15,802 nucleotides of DNA from Eubacterium sp. Lineage in GTDB: Bacteria; Bacillota; Clostridia; Lachnospirales; Lachnospiraceae. Below the pieces are notes generated by a model. The model worked only from the letters and a program-made list of their open reading frames with translations, did not search any database and was not told the DNA's origin. This document shows, in pieces, positions 9,004-15,502 of this stretch (within the stretch, counting starts at the first letter, position 1; each line of letters opens with the position of its first letter). A program made the translations under genes and the position numbers. The stretch covers positions 1-15,802 of the forward strand of contig DOVJ01000173.1 in NCBI GenBank assembly GCA_003520145.1. The letters run 5' to 3'.

Positions 9004-10022
9004 AATATAACTCCCTTTTCGCCACTGACTGCCTCACCGAGTATGACAGGCGCTTCACCTGCAGCCTTAATAGCAGCAACAGTCTTATCAACATCGTTCT
9101 TATCAAGAGCAAGTACCATACCAATACCCATGTTAAATGTATTGTACATGATATGCTCTTCTACATCGCCCTCTTTGCTGAGCATCTTGAAGATAGGCGG
9201 AATATCGTAACTGTTCTTCTCGACCTTAGCAGCTATGCCATCAGGAAGCATTCTAGGAATATTCTCATAGAAACCACCACCTGTGATATGTGAACAACCC
9301 TTAACAACAACGCCTGACTTCTTAATCTCCTTCAAAGCCTTAACATAGATCTTAGTAGGCTCAATAAGCGCCTCTCCAAGAGTTCTTCCGAGTTCATCAT
9401 AATGAACCTGCAAAGACTTCTCATTCACAGAGAATACCTTACGAACAAGTGAAAATCCGTTACTGTGGATACCTGAAGACTTCATACCAACAAGGACATC
9501 GCCTGGCTTAATATTAGCACCTGTGATAAGTTCAGCTTCATCTACGATACCTACAGCAAAGCCTGCAAGATCATATTCATCAACAGGATAGAAGCCTGGC
9601 ATCTCTGCAGTCTCACCACCGATAAGAGCACACTCAGACTGAAGACATCCTTCAGCAACACCCTTAACGATAGTAGCAATCTTCTCTGGATAATTCTTGC
9701 CACAAGCAACATAATCGAGGAAGAAAAGAGGCTCACCACCTGCACATGCGATATCATTCACACACATAGCTACGCAATCGATACCTACTGTATCATGCTT
9801 ATCCATAAGAAATGCAAGCTTAAGCTTGGTTCCTACACCATCTGTTCCCGAAACCAAAGTAGGTTTCTTCATGTTCATGAAAGAAGCCAAAGAAAAAGCT
9901 CCGGAAAAACCGCCAAGACCACCTAAAACTTCAGGTCTCATAGTCTTCTTAACATGCTCTTTCATGAGTTCGACAGCCTTATAACCTGCCTCTATATCAA
10001 CACCAGCGTTCTTGTAATCCAT
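8997..10022 (-). CDS. purM: Phosphoribosylformylglycinamidine cyclo-ligase (AIR synthetase)
   Basis: Closes the imidazole ring of FGAM with ATP to give AIR (step five). The 341 residues are full length. Recognisable family features include the N-terminal DYKNAGVDIEAG (2-13), GGLGGFSGAF (34-43), the segment TDGVGTKLKLA (60-70), GIDCVAMCVNDIACAGGEP, GGETAEMPGFY, SSGIHSNGFSLVR and HITGGGFYENIPR. The ATG has AGGAGG (10033-10038) ten bases upstream, and that site overlaps the TAG stop of purE, so purE and purM are coupled. It overlaps purN by seven bases at its 3' end. Confidence 0.98.
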   Translation of the reverse strand: MDYKNAGVDIEAGYKAVELMKEHVKKTMRPEVLGGLGGFSGAFSLASFMNMKKPTLVSGTDGVGTKLKLAFLMDKHDTVGIDCVAMCVNDIACAGGEPLFFLDYVACGKNYPEKIATIVKGVAEGCLQSECALIGGETAEMPGFYPVDEYDLAGFAVGIVDEAELITGANIKPGDVLVGMKSSGIHSNGFSLVRKVFSVNEKSLQVHYDELGRTLGEALIEPTKIYVKALKEIKKSGVVVKGCSHITGGGFYENIPRMLPDGIAAKVEKNSYDIPPIFKMLSKEGDVEEHIMYNTFNMGIGMVLALDKNDVDKTVAAIKAAGEAPVILGEAVSGEKGVILC

Positions 10023-10036
10023 CTTAATTATGCCTC

Positions 10037-10552
10037 CTACTTTCCTTGATTGAGATATTCTGCATATCCGATTTTTTCTATCTTTTCCTTCTTTGCAACA
10101 ACCGAACTCTTAAGTTCATCCTTATATGCTTCTATCTTCGAAAGAAGCTCATCATCAGAGATTGCAAGCATCTTAGCCGCAAGTATAGCTGCATTAGCCG
10201 CGCCATTGATAGCAACTGTAGCAACAGGTATACCACTTGGCATCTGAACTATAGAGTAAAGCGAATCAACTCCTCCGAGTGACTTTGTATGTATAGGAAC
10301 TCCTATAACCGGGAGTGGGAATATAGCTGCAGCCATACCAGGAAGGTGAGCCGCACCGCCTGCACCAGCGATTATAACCTTATATCCCTTATCCTTAGCA
10401 GAATTAGCATAATCGAAGAATATATCTGGCATCCTGTGAGCCGATATAATAGTCATATCGTAATCAATACCGAACTTTTCAAGTAACTGCGCAGCTTTAC
10501 TCATGATCTCAAGATCAGAATCACTGCCCATAACTATACCTACTTTTGGCAT
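10037..10552 (-). CDS. purE: 5-(carboxyamino)imidazole ribonucleotide mutase, class I type
   Basis: Interconverts N5-CAIR and CAIR in purine synthesis. It is 171 residues, the size of the single-domain enzyme. Motifs: GIVMGSDSDLEIM (5-17), ISAHRMPD (the SAHR loop holding the conserved histidine), and GAGGAAHLPGMAAA. GVDSLYSIVQMPSGIPVATVAI also fits class I PurE. No purK lies next to it, so N5-CAIR synthetase, if present, is encoded elsewhere. It is the first gene after a strong promoter and has AAGGAGG four bases before the ATG. Confidence 0.97.
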   Translation of the reverse strand: MPKVGIVMGSDSDLEIMSKAAQLLEKFGIDYDMTIISAHRMPDIFFDYANSAKDKGYKVIIAGAGGAAHLPGMAAAIFPLPVIGVPIHTKSLGGVDSLYSIVQMPSGIPVATVAINGAANAAILAAKMLAISDDELLSKIEAYKDELKSSVVAKKEKIEKIGYAEYLNQGK

Positions 10553-10556
10553 AAAT

Positions 10557-10563
10557 CCTCCTT
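10557..10563 (-). promoter_or_regulatory. Ribosome binding site of purE
   Basis: AAGGAGG on the minus strand, with a short four-base spacer to the ATG. It follows directly a GC-rich leader segment that can form a small hairpin (GCGC-GATT-GCGC). Confidence 0.75.
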
Positions 10564-10569
10564 AGCGCA

Positions 10570-10579
10570 ATCGCGCGAT
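10570..10579. promoter_or_regulatory. Palindrome in the purE leader
   Basis: ATCGCGCGAT is a perfect 10-base palindrome between the predicted start point and the ribosome binding site of purE, unusually GC-rich for this sequence. It could be an operator or an RNA hairpin near the ribosome site. No function is shown by sequence alone. Confidence 0.35.
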
Positions 10580-10608
10580 ATAATGATGGTCATAGCAACC
10601 CGCTTATT

Positions 10609-10637
10609 ATTATACATAAAAACACTCAATCAGTCAA
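10609..10637 (-). promoter_or_regulatory. Housekeeping sigma-factor promoter for the pur genes
   Basis: On the minus strand: -35 TTGACT (10632-10637), exactly 17 bases, then -10 TATAAT (10609-10614). Transcription would start near 10602, giving a leader of about 50 bases before purE. The -35 hexamer overlaps the last codons and the stop of the M29 peptidase gene. The leader is too short for a purine riboswitch and I see no PurBox-like repeats. Confidence 0.85.
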
Positions 10638-12684
10638 GAGGCTCATTCAGAAGTGAAAGCCCATCAAGCACAAATCTTCCGTCCTTTATGATTGTTGTCA
10701 CTTCTTCCTTACCATCAACCTTTTTTACAGCACACAGCTCACCCAGTTCATCATAAGGAATCGTGATATCCGTATGACAGTTGAAGTATGCCTTCTTAGG
10801 AGCATCCTTCCTGTACTTCAAAGTATGCTCGTTATCCCTTGACACGATTTCTTTGCCGTTAGGATTATAAACCCTGATATCCTCCGACCTGCTATAGCAT
10901 GTATCACCAACAGCAAAGTGAGGTCCCGTCTTCTCTGCGATAAGTATAGGCATGTACTTCTCTATGCCATAGTGTCTTGCCATAGTATAAGCAACAGTGT
11001 TAGTTCCGATCGCGAACTCTCCCATCGGAAGCGAATCATGATCAAAGAGAATATTATCGCGAATAAACTTCGCGCCCTTTTCGCCTTCATAATTACCGCA
11101 GCTTACCTTTTTAGTAAAGCCATCTTCAAAATGTATCTCAAGGTCCTTATATTCTACACCCTCAAGATGAACCCTCTTAACATGCAGCACACCACATGTC
11201 CCGGACAGCTTAGGCGATGTGAAGACCTCGCCAAGAGGAATGTTAACGTCTGCAAGACAATTCTCAAACTTAGTCTCACTTTCAGGGTTCTCAAGCCTCA
11301 TAAGTGAAACCCTAAGGTCCGTTCTGTTACCATTCATACCCTTGACCCTCACATAATCAGATTCATCAAGGACATCTATGATGATATTCTGTATCCTCTC
11401 ATATTCGCTCTGCTCAAGAGTATTCAGTTTCACAACTTCATCAAAGATTTTCTCAAAATCCTTACCTATACAAGGAAGTGGCAGGGCCATGATAGTAAAG
11501 CTTCTCTCATCCGAATGTATGTATTCGTTCACAAGATTACCCTTACCCACCATATAGTCAAGCCTGTACTTAGAAGTCTTAGAATCGTACTTAATAGCAG
11601 ACTCCTTATTAGCAGGCTCAAATACACTCTCTCCGAACACCTCTAAGACAGCAGGACCCGCATAACCTCTGGCTTCTTCCTTATGAGCCTCATAAGTTGC
11701 CTTAATAACAGCAAGCCTTCTATCGTTCAACTCCTTATCAAGAAAAAGTGCGATATCATGTCTGTGATCATAATCAAACTGGCGATTTGCACTGCACGAT
11801 ACATAACCTATCCTCTGATCACCTCTGTTGATTATATCAAGAGCCCCCCTGTAGATAACCGGCTTAAGTGGCACCGCTTCAAGCTTCTTAACAGCGCTTC
11901 TGATAATTCTCTCGAAACCTAAGTTATAGCGGATATCGCATACATTTTTGATAGTTATGTCCTTACCGGTCAGCTCAAAGCCTCGCACATAACCATTCAC
12001 AAATGTATCGGCAAGATTATCTACAACCTCTTTAGGAAGCTTGTTCATATACTTCGCAGTCTCAAGCTCAATATCCGATATATATTCACCGTAATAATAG
12101 AGGTAGCGAAGGTCTGATAAATCAGCGTTCATGACGATATCAACCGCCTCGGAAGGCTCTTTTGACACCTGCTCATATACACGGTCAGCTAAGATAACAT
12201 CACAGTAATCGCTTATATGCCAATATATGGTATCATGCACATCCTTAGCAGCAGCATCAGCTGCACACTCACAATACACCTGTATAAAAAGCTCCAAAAC
12301 CGCCGTATAAGCTTCGCGCTTATCCTCAAAGCAAAAAGCTATGCAAGCTCTAACCTCTGTATACAAAACACAAAGGAGCGCTCCCATATCCTTACCATAA
12401 CACTTTTCACAATAATCAGGATTTGCAAAACTCTTTTCGTATTCGCCATCCAGGATATCCTCATATAGCCCATGATTCAGGTTCTTCAACTCCTCAATTG
12501 AAAGCCCCTCATACTTGCCCTCTCTCCTAAGCCTGTATATATGATCAAGCTTCAGGATGAACCCTGATGCAGCATCAAAGTAATCCTTATATACACCAGT
12601 TTCATCGGACAGGCCGATCTCTCTTATTCTTTCTATCGCCAGCTCATATCTGGTTTCTATCATCTCATTCAATTCCATACACAT
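10630..12684 (-). CDS. M29-type metalloaminopeptidase with a large N-terminal extension
   Basis: 684 residues, probably cytoplasmic (no signal peptide). Residues about 280-684 read as a full M29 (aminopeptidase T/AmpS) unit. All six expected metal ligands have candidates: E486 (PLGEVFTSP), E556 (MGEFAIGTN), H589 and Y597 (GPHFAVGDTCY), H637 and D639 (NCHTDI). NGNRTDLRVSL (451-461) also fits the family. Known M29 enzymes are about 370-410 residues, so the first 280 residues are an added region, rich in Tyr, Cys and charged residues, probably helical, that I do not recognise. The ATG at 12684 follows the preceding stop by one base and has no good ribosome binding site, suggesting translation by re-initiation; a second ATG is two codons in. 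Its 3' end carries the -35 box of the purE promoter. Confidence 0.85.
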   Translation of the reverse strand: MCMELNEMIETRYELAIERIREIGLSDETGVYKDYFDAASGFILKLDHIYRLRREGKYEGLSIEELKNLNHGLYEDILDGEYEKSFANPDYCEKCYGKDMGALLCVLYTEVRACIAFCFEDKREAYTAVLELFIQVYCECAADAAAKDVHDTIYWHISDYCDVILADRVYEQVSKEPSEAVDIVMNADLSDLRYLYYYGEYISDIELETAKYMNKLPKEVVDNLADTFVNGYVRGFELTGKDITIKNVCDIRYNLGFERIIRSAVKKLEAVPLKPVIYRGALDIINRGDQRIGYVSCSANRQFDYDHRHDIALFLDKELNDRRLAVIKATYEAHKEEARGYAGPAVLEVFGESVFEPANKESAIKYDSKTSKYRLDYMVGKGNLVNEYIHSDERSFTIMALPLPCIGKDFEKIFDEVVKLNTLEQSEYERIQNIIIDVLDESDYVRVKGMNGNRTDLRVSLMRLENPESETKFENCLADVNIPLGEVFTSPKLSGTCGVLHVKRVHLEGVEYKDLEIHFEDGFTKKVSCGNYEGEKGAKFIRDNILFDHDSLPMGEFAIGTNTVAYTMARHYGIEKYMPILIAEKTGPHFAVGDTCYSRSEDIRVYNPNGKEIVSRDNEHTLKYRKDAPKKAYFNCHTDITIPYDELGELCAVKKVDGKEEVTTIIKDGRFVLDGLSLLNEPLD

Positions 12685-12685
12685 A

Positions 12686-12991
12686 TTACATACCCATTAA
12701 AAATATAAGAACAAGGAGTATAGCCATGATTCCGCAACACAGACTTCCTATGTGCGAGAAAAGATAATACTTATCCTGCTCTTTATAACTGACAAGTCCT
12801 ATCACAAGGCCAAAAAAAGAAAGCAAAAAGGAAGCCAGTGCCATATCACCGACTATGGCACTCGCCTCTCCGTTATTATTAAAGCTTATATACACTGCAA
12901 CGCCTAACACCACTATGGATGCAAGTCCCATAATGCACGAAAGGACACCGCCCTCAGAATGATTCTTGTCAGTAAACTTATACTTCGCCAT
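12686..12991 (-). CDS. DUF6142-like small membrane protein
   Basis: 101 residues from the ATG at 12991. The start MAKYKFTDKNHSEGG and the remaining pattern resemble, from memory, the DUF6142 family of Lachnospiraceae and relatives, which has no known function. Three hydrophobic segments (about 13-35, 46-68 and 79-99) predict a polytopic membrane protein with a charged N-terminus. The frame stays open for 18 codons upstream of this ATG, but that stretch overlaps the preceding small gene and I leave it out. It starts four bases after that gene's stop and lacks a clear ribosome binding site, so it depends on translation from upstream. It ends one base before the M29 peptidase gene. Confidence 0.8.
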   Translation of the reverse strand: MAKYKFTDKNHSEGGVLSCIMGLASIVVLGVAVYISFNNNGEASAIVGDMALASFLLSFFGLVIGLVSYKEQDKYYLFSHIGSLCCGIMAILLVLIFLMGM

Positions 12992-12995
12992 AATA

Positions 12996-13148
12996 TTAAA
13001 GCAATGTGTCAGGCTCTGTAGCAAGAAGCTTTGCACCGTTAACAATCATAACAACGCCTACGCCAATACCAACAACTATGTTGATGATACCGAATATAAG
13101 CGATACAGCACCTGTTCTCTTAATCCTCTTATATATCTTCTCATTCAT
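12996..13148 (-). CDS. 50-residue membrane peptide coupled to pyrE
   Basis: A short reading frame starting MNEKIYKRIKRTGAVSLIFG and ending TEPDTLL. It has a basic N-terminus and one long hydrophobic stretch (about 13-38) with repeated glycines (GIINIVVGIGVG), which predicts one or two packed transmembrane helices. Support for a real gene: GGAGG (13158-13162) lies nine bases before the ATG, the ATG overlaps the pyrE stop as TGATG, and its own stop is four bases before the next membrane protein gene. The organisation and the membrane-protein neighbour suggest the two act together, but no function can be named. It is short enough for automatic gene callers to miss. Confidence 0.75.
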   Translation of the reverse strand: MNEKIYKRIKRTGAVSLIFGIINIVVGIGVGVVMIVNGAKLLATEPDTLL

Positions 13149-13825
13149 CAGTTCTTACCTCCGTAAGTCTCATAATACTTGTCAATAGCTGCCTTAATAG
13201 TATCATCGATAACAACCTTGCCGCCTACTTCCTTGTTGTAGAGGCACTCAACAACCTCTGCCATAGTAACTATAGCAGTTGTCTCCATGTTATAATCTTC
13301 CCTGATCTGTGAAAGTGCGCTCTTTTCACTGCTTCCTCTCTCCATACGATCAACAGATACGCACAGACCCTTAACAGTGACATCTTCAAAAGACTTGATT
13401 ATAGGATAAGTCTCAGCTATAGAAGTGCCAGCAGTAGTAACATCCTCGATGATAACCACTCTGTCACCCTTTTCTATAGGGCTTCCGAGCAATATACCCT
13501 TATCACCATGATCCTTGATTTCTTTCCTGTTAGAACAATATCTTATATCCTTACCATACATCTCGGAAAATGCTATGCAGGTCGCAACTGTAAGCGGTAT
13601 TCCCTTATATGCAGGCCCAAAAAGCACATCAAAATCAGTGCCAAACTTTGCATAAATAGCCTTAGCATAATACTCTCCAAGCTTCTTCAACTGGCTACCC
13701 GTTCTGTAAAAACCAGTATTAACGAAGAAAGGAGTCTGCCTTCCGCTCTTGGTAACAAAATCACCAAACTTCAATACATTGCAATCCACCATGAATTCTA
13801 TGAACTCACTCTTATAACTTTCCAT
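13148..13825 (-). CDS. pyrE: Orotate phosphoribosyltransferase
   Basis: Makes OMP from orotate and PRPP in de novo pyrimidine synthesis. It is 225 residues from the ATG at 13825, normal for the family. The PRPP-binding loop VVIIEDVTTAGTSI (123-136) is intact, with the flexible catalytic-loop region around RKEIKDHGDKG (100-110) and the substrate segment FGPAYKGIPL (69-78). The frame is open to 13897, but the ATG at 13825 is preceded by GGAGG (13834-13838) at eight bases and the promoter start point lies inside the longer version, so the shorter start is right. It is the first gene of the run, and the only pyr gene seen here. Confidence 0.96.
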   Translation of the reverse strand: MESYKSEFIEFMVDCNVLKFGDFVTKSGRQTPFFVNTGFYRTGSQLKKLGEYYAKAIYAKFGTDFDVLFGPAYKGIPLTVATCIAFSEMYGKDIRYCSNRKEIKDHGDKGILLGSPIEKGDRVVIIEDVTTAGTSIAETYPIIKSFEDVTVKGLCVSVDRMERGSSEKSALSQIREDYNMETTAIVTMAEVVECLYNKEVGGKVVIDDTIKAAIDKYYETYGGKN

Positions 13826-13848
13826 GTATGTATCCTCCGCAAAAACTA

Positions 13849-13858
13849 ATACATGTAT
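13849..13858. promoter_or_regulatory. Palindrome at the predicted pyrE start point
   Basis: ATACATGTAT is a perfect 10-base palindrome directly downstream of the pyrE -10 box and covering the predicted start point, a position where a bound repressor would block initiation. It is AT-rich, so chance is possible. Confidence 0.3.
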
Positions 13859-13887
13859 ATCGTACCACATCCCTCGAAAAATGTAAA
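13859..13887 (-). promoter_or_regulatory. Promoter of pyrE
   Basis: On the minus strand: -35 TTTACA (13882-13887), 17-base spacer, -10 TACGAT (13859-13864) with an upstream TG (extended -10). Start point would be near 13852, leaving a leader of about 27 bases, too short for a PyrR-type attenuator. Confidence 0.75.
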
Positions 13888-13896
13888 GAAAAACCA

Positions 13897-13925
13897 TTGA
13901 TTTTCATATCTGATTGTGATATTCT
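13897..13925 (+). promoter_or_regulatory. Promoter of the EctB-like aminotransferase gene
   Basis: -35 TTGATT (13897-13902), 17-base spacer, -10 TATTCT (13920-13925) with TG one base upstream (extended -10). It runs away from the pyrE promoter, and the two -35 boxes are only nine bases apart. Confidence 0.65.
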
Positions 13926-13935
13926 AAAGGCTAGA

Positions 13936-13952
13936 GTGTTTGCGTAAAACAC
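13936..13952 (+). promoter_or_regulatory. Hairpin in the aminotransferase leader
   Basis: GTGTTT and AAACAC flank the five-base loop GCGTA, starting a few bases after the predicted start point near 13932. As DNA it is an inverted repeat suited to an operator; as RNA it is a 5'-end hairpin. No T-run follows the 3' arm, so it is not a terminator. Confidence 0.35.
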
Positions 13953-13982
13953 CGCATTGAATTAAAAAAAGAGGTAGATAAA

Positions 13983-15215
13983 GTGAGTGACTTATATAAG
14001 AACATATTTGAAACATACGAATCTAATGTAAGATCTTATTGCAGATGTTTTCCTTCTGTATTCAAGAAAGCTAAGGGTTCGATAATCACAGATGTTGACG
14101 GCAAGGAGTATATCGACTTCTGGTGTGGTGCCGGAGCAGTCAATTACGGCCACAACAACCCATACATCAAAGAAAAGTTGATCAATTATCTCGAAGAGGA
14201 CGGAATAATACATTCTCTCGATATGATGACAGAGCCTAAGGCCCTCTTCATAGAAGCTTTCGAGAACGATATTCTTAAGCCTCGTAACTTAGATTATAAG
14301 ATCATGTTCCCGGGTCCAACAGGAACTAACGGCGTAGAAGCAGCACTTAAGCTTGCAAGAAAAGTAAAAAAGAGATGCCAGATCTGGGCTTTGATGGGCG
14401 CATTTCACGGTATGACACTCGGTTCTGTAAGCCTTACATCTGATTTCGATTCAAGAAAGGGCGCTGGTGTTCCACTTCAGTTTGTAACACACATCCCTGC
14501 TCCATACATGGTGGACTTCGATACAATCGACTACATGAGATTACTCCTTACAGATGATCACTCTGCAGCAGAAAAGCCTGCAGCTATCATCATAGAGACT
14601 ATTCAGGCAGAAGGCGGAATATGGGCACTAGACGTGGATTACCTCAAGAGATTAAGAGCATTCTGCGATGAATTCGATATTCTTCTCATAGTGGATGATA
14701 TTCAGGTAGGCTGCTTAAGAAGTGGCACATTCTTCTCTTTCGAGCGTGCAGATATCGTACCTGATATGGTTGTTCTTTCTAAGTCTATCGGTGGATACGG
14801 TCTTCCTTTTGCTCTCACACTTATGAAGCCTGAGATAGACGTATTCAATCCTGGTGAGCATAACGGAACCTTCAGAGGTAACCAGTTATCTATGGTTGCT
14901 GCCAAGGCCGCTATAGAATTCATCAGGGATAACAACCTCGAAGCAGAGACTAAGAGAAAAGAAGCTATCATGAGAGACTATCTCACAAGCAACATAAAGG
15001 ATCACGAAGTAAGAGGTATCGGTCTTATCTGGGGCGTAGATATGGGCGATGGCAAGAAGTGCGCAAGAGTAACAGATACCTGTTTTGCCAATGGCCTCAT
15101 AGTTGAGAAGGCTGGTCGTGACAACAGAGTCGTTAAGCTCATGCCTGCACTCACTATACCTGATGATGAGCTTCTGAAGGGTCTTAAGATACTCTGTGAT
15201 GCTGTAAACGAGTAA
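13983..15215 (+). CDS. EctB-type class III aminotransferase (probable diaminobutyrate--2-oxoglutarate transaminase)
   Basis: 410 residues, PLP-dependent. The sequence follows the EctB pattern throughout: FETYESNVRSYCRCFP (9-24), FWCGAGAVNYGHNNP (46-60), GPTGTNGVEAALKLARK (111-127), AFHGMTLG (140-147), IVDDIQVGC (236-244), the PLP lysine in LSKSIGGYG (K267) and GEHNGTFRGN (291-300). EctB and Dat enzymes interconvert aspartate semialdehyde and 2,4-diaminobutyrate with glutamate as amino donor. The usual EctB segment after VGC, GRTG, is LRSG here (245-248). No ectA or ectC follows, so ectoine synthesis is not supported; diaminobutyrate for a peptide or siderophore, or a different substrate, is possible. 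The start is GTG with GAGG eight bases upstream. The gene stands alone between the divergent promoter and a structured intergenic region. Confidence 0.9.
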   Translation: MSDLYKNIFETYESNVRSYCRCFPSVFKKAKGSIITDVDGKEYIDFWCGAGAVNYGHNNPYIKEKLINYLEEDGIIHSLDMMTEPKALFIEAFENDILKPRNLDYKIMFPGPTGTNGVEAALKLARKVKKRCQIWALMGAFHGMTLGSVSLTSDFDSRKGAGVPLQFVTHIPAPYMVDFDTIDYMRLLLTDDHSAAEKPAAIIIETIQAEGGIWALDVDYLKRLRAFCDEFDILLIVDDIQVGCLRSGTFFSFERADIVPDMVVLSKSIGGYGLPFALTLMKPEIDVFNPGEHNGTFRGNQLSMVAAKAAIEFIRDNNLEAETKRKEAIMRDYLTSNIKDHEVRGIGLIWGVDMGDGKKCARVTDTCFANGLIVEKAGRDNRVVKLMPALTIPDDELLKGLKILCDAVNE

Positions 15216-15224
15216 TCAGATAAT

Positions 15225-15400
15225 AAAAAGCAATTGCCAGGACACGTGTCGATTTCTATACTTTCGCGTGCATCAATTGGCAAAGCCCTCTCGCAAACTC
15301 GTGCTCTTCGAGCACTCAAACAGTGCTTCGGGCTTTGCATTAGCACGCTCAAGTATTACGAAATCTCGCGAATCGTCCTGTCAATTGCTTTTTATTTTTT
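15225..15400 (+). repeat. Rod-like imperfect inverted repeat of about 170 bases with T-rich end (candidate structured RNA or small repeat element)
   Basis: The stretch folds on itself in nested steps. AAAAAGCAATTG (15225-15236) pairs with 15382-15393; CAGGAC (15238-15243) with GTCCTG (15375-15380); GATTTC (15251-15256) with 15360-15365; ATACTT (15258-15263) with 15351-15356; GCGTGC (15266-15271) with 15343-15348; GCAAAGCCC (15280-15288) with 15330-15338; and an inner hairpin GTGCTC-TTC-GAGCAC (15301-15315). It starts ten bases after the aminotransferase stop and ends in a T-rich run (to 15400), so it may also terminate that transcript. GACACGTGTC (15241-15250) inside it is a perfect palindrome. 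No transposase or coding frame of note is inside. It could be a mobile-repeat remnant, a small RNA or an elaborate terminator; sequence alone does not decide. Confidence 0.6.
15358..15378 (+). repeat. Direct repeat, copy 1
   Basis: A 21-base unit running from ACGAAATCT to GCGAATCGTCC, forming part of the 3' arm of the rod element. Copy 2 is 215 bases downstream with 20 of 21 bases identical. Confidence 0.7.
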
Positions 15401-15457
15401 ACTTTATGGCAACCAGAAGGTTTTTCTTAGCCAACCAAAAAGTGAAAACAACAAAAG

Positions 15458-15500
15458 TGCCAGTAATTGCGTACAAGCACGCATTACTGGCATTTTATTA
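15458..15500 (+). terminator. Terminator-like hairpin between the two structured elements
   Basis: TGCCAGTAATTGCGT (15458-15472) pairs with ACGCATTACTGGCA (15479-15492) apart from one bulged T, with a six-base loop, and TTTTATTA follows. The stem is strong. On the opposite strand the hairpin is followed by a weaker CTTTTGTTGTTTT, so it may stop transcription from both sides of this convergent region. Confidence 0.6.
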
Positions 15501-15502
15501 TC

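Noticed and set aside
10553..10602. Purine riboswitch in the purE leader
   Set aside because: The predicted leader is about 50 bases and lacks the three-way-junction layout of a purine aptamer.
12992..13045. Upstream extension of the DUF6142-like protein to an ATG at 13045
   Set aside because: It would overlap the well-supported 50-residue gene by about 50 bases, and the ATG at 12991 gives the expected MAKYKFTDKNHSEGG start.
13826..13897. Upstream extension of pyrE to an ATG at 13897
   Set aside because: The ATG at 13825 has a good ribosome binding site and starts where family members start. The extension covers the promoter and adds residues with no family match.
13983..15215. Ectoine biosynthesis operon
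   Set aside because: Only an EctB-like gene is present. The following 475 bases contain no ectA or ectC, and the next gene is on the other strand.
15341..15350. CIRCE heat-shock operator half-site (TAGCACGCTC)
   Set aside because: It resembles TTAGCACTC only loosely, has no properly spaced partner, and is explained as one arm of the rod-like fold.
14702..15352. Minus-strand frames of 89 and 116 codons opposite the aminotransferase
   Set aside because: They lie antisense to a conserved enzyme, and the longer one extends into the structured repeat. Neither has translation signals or recognisable content.
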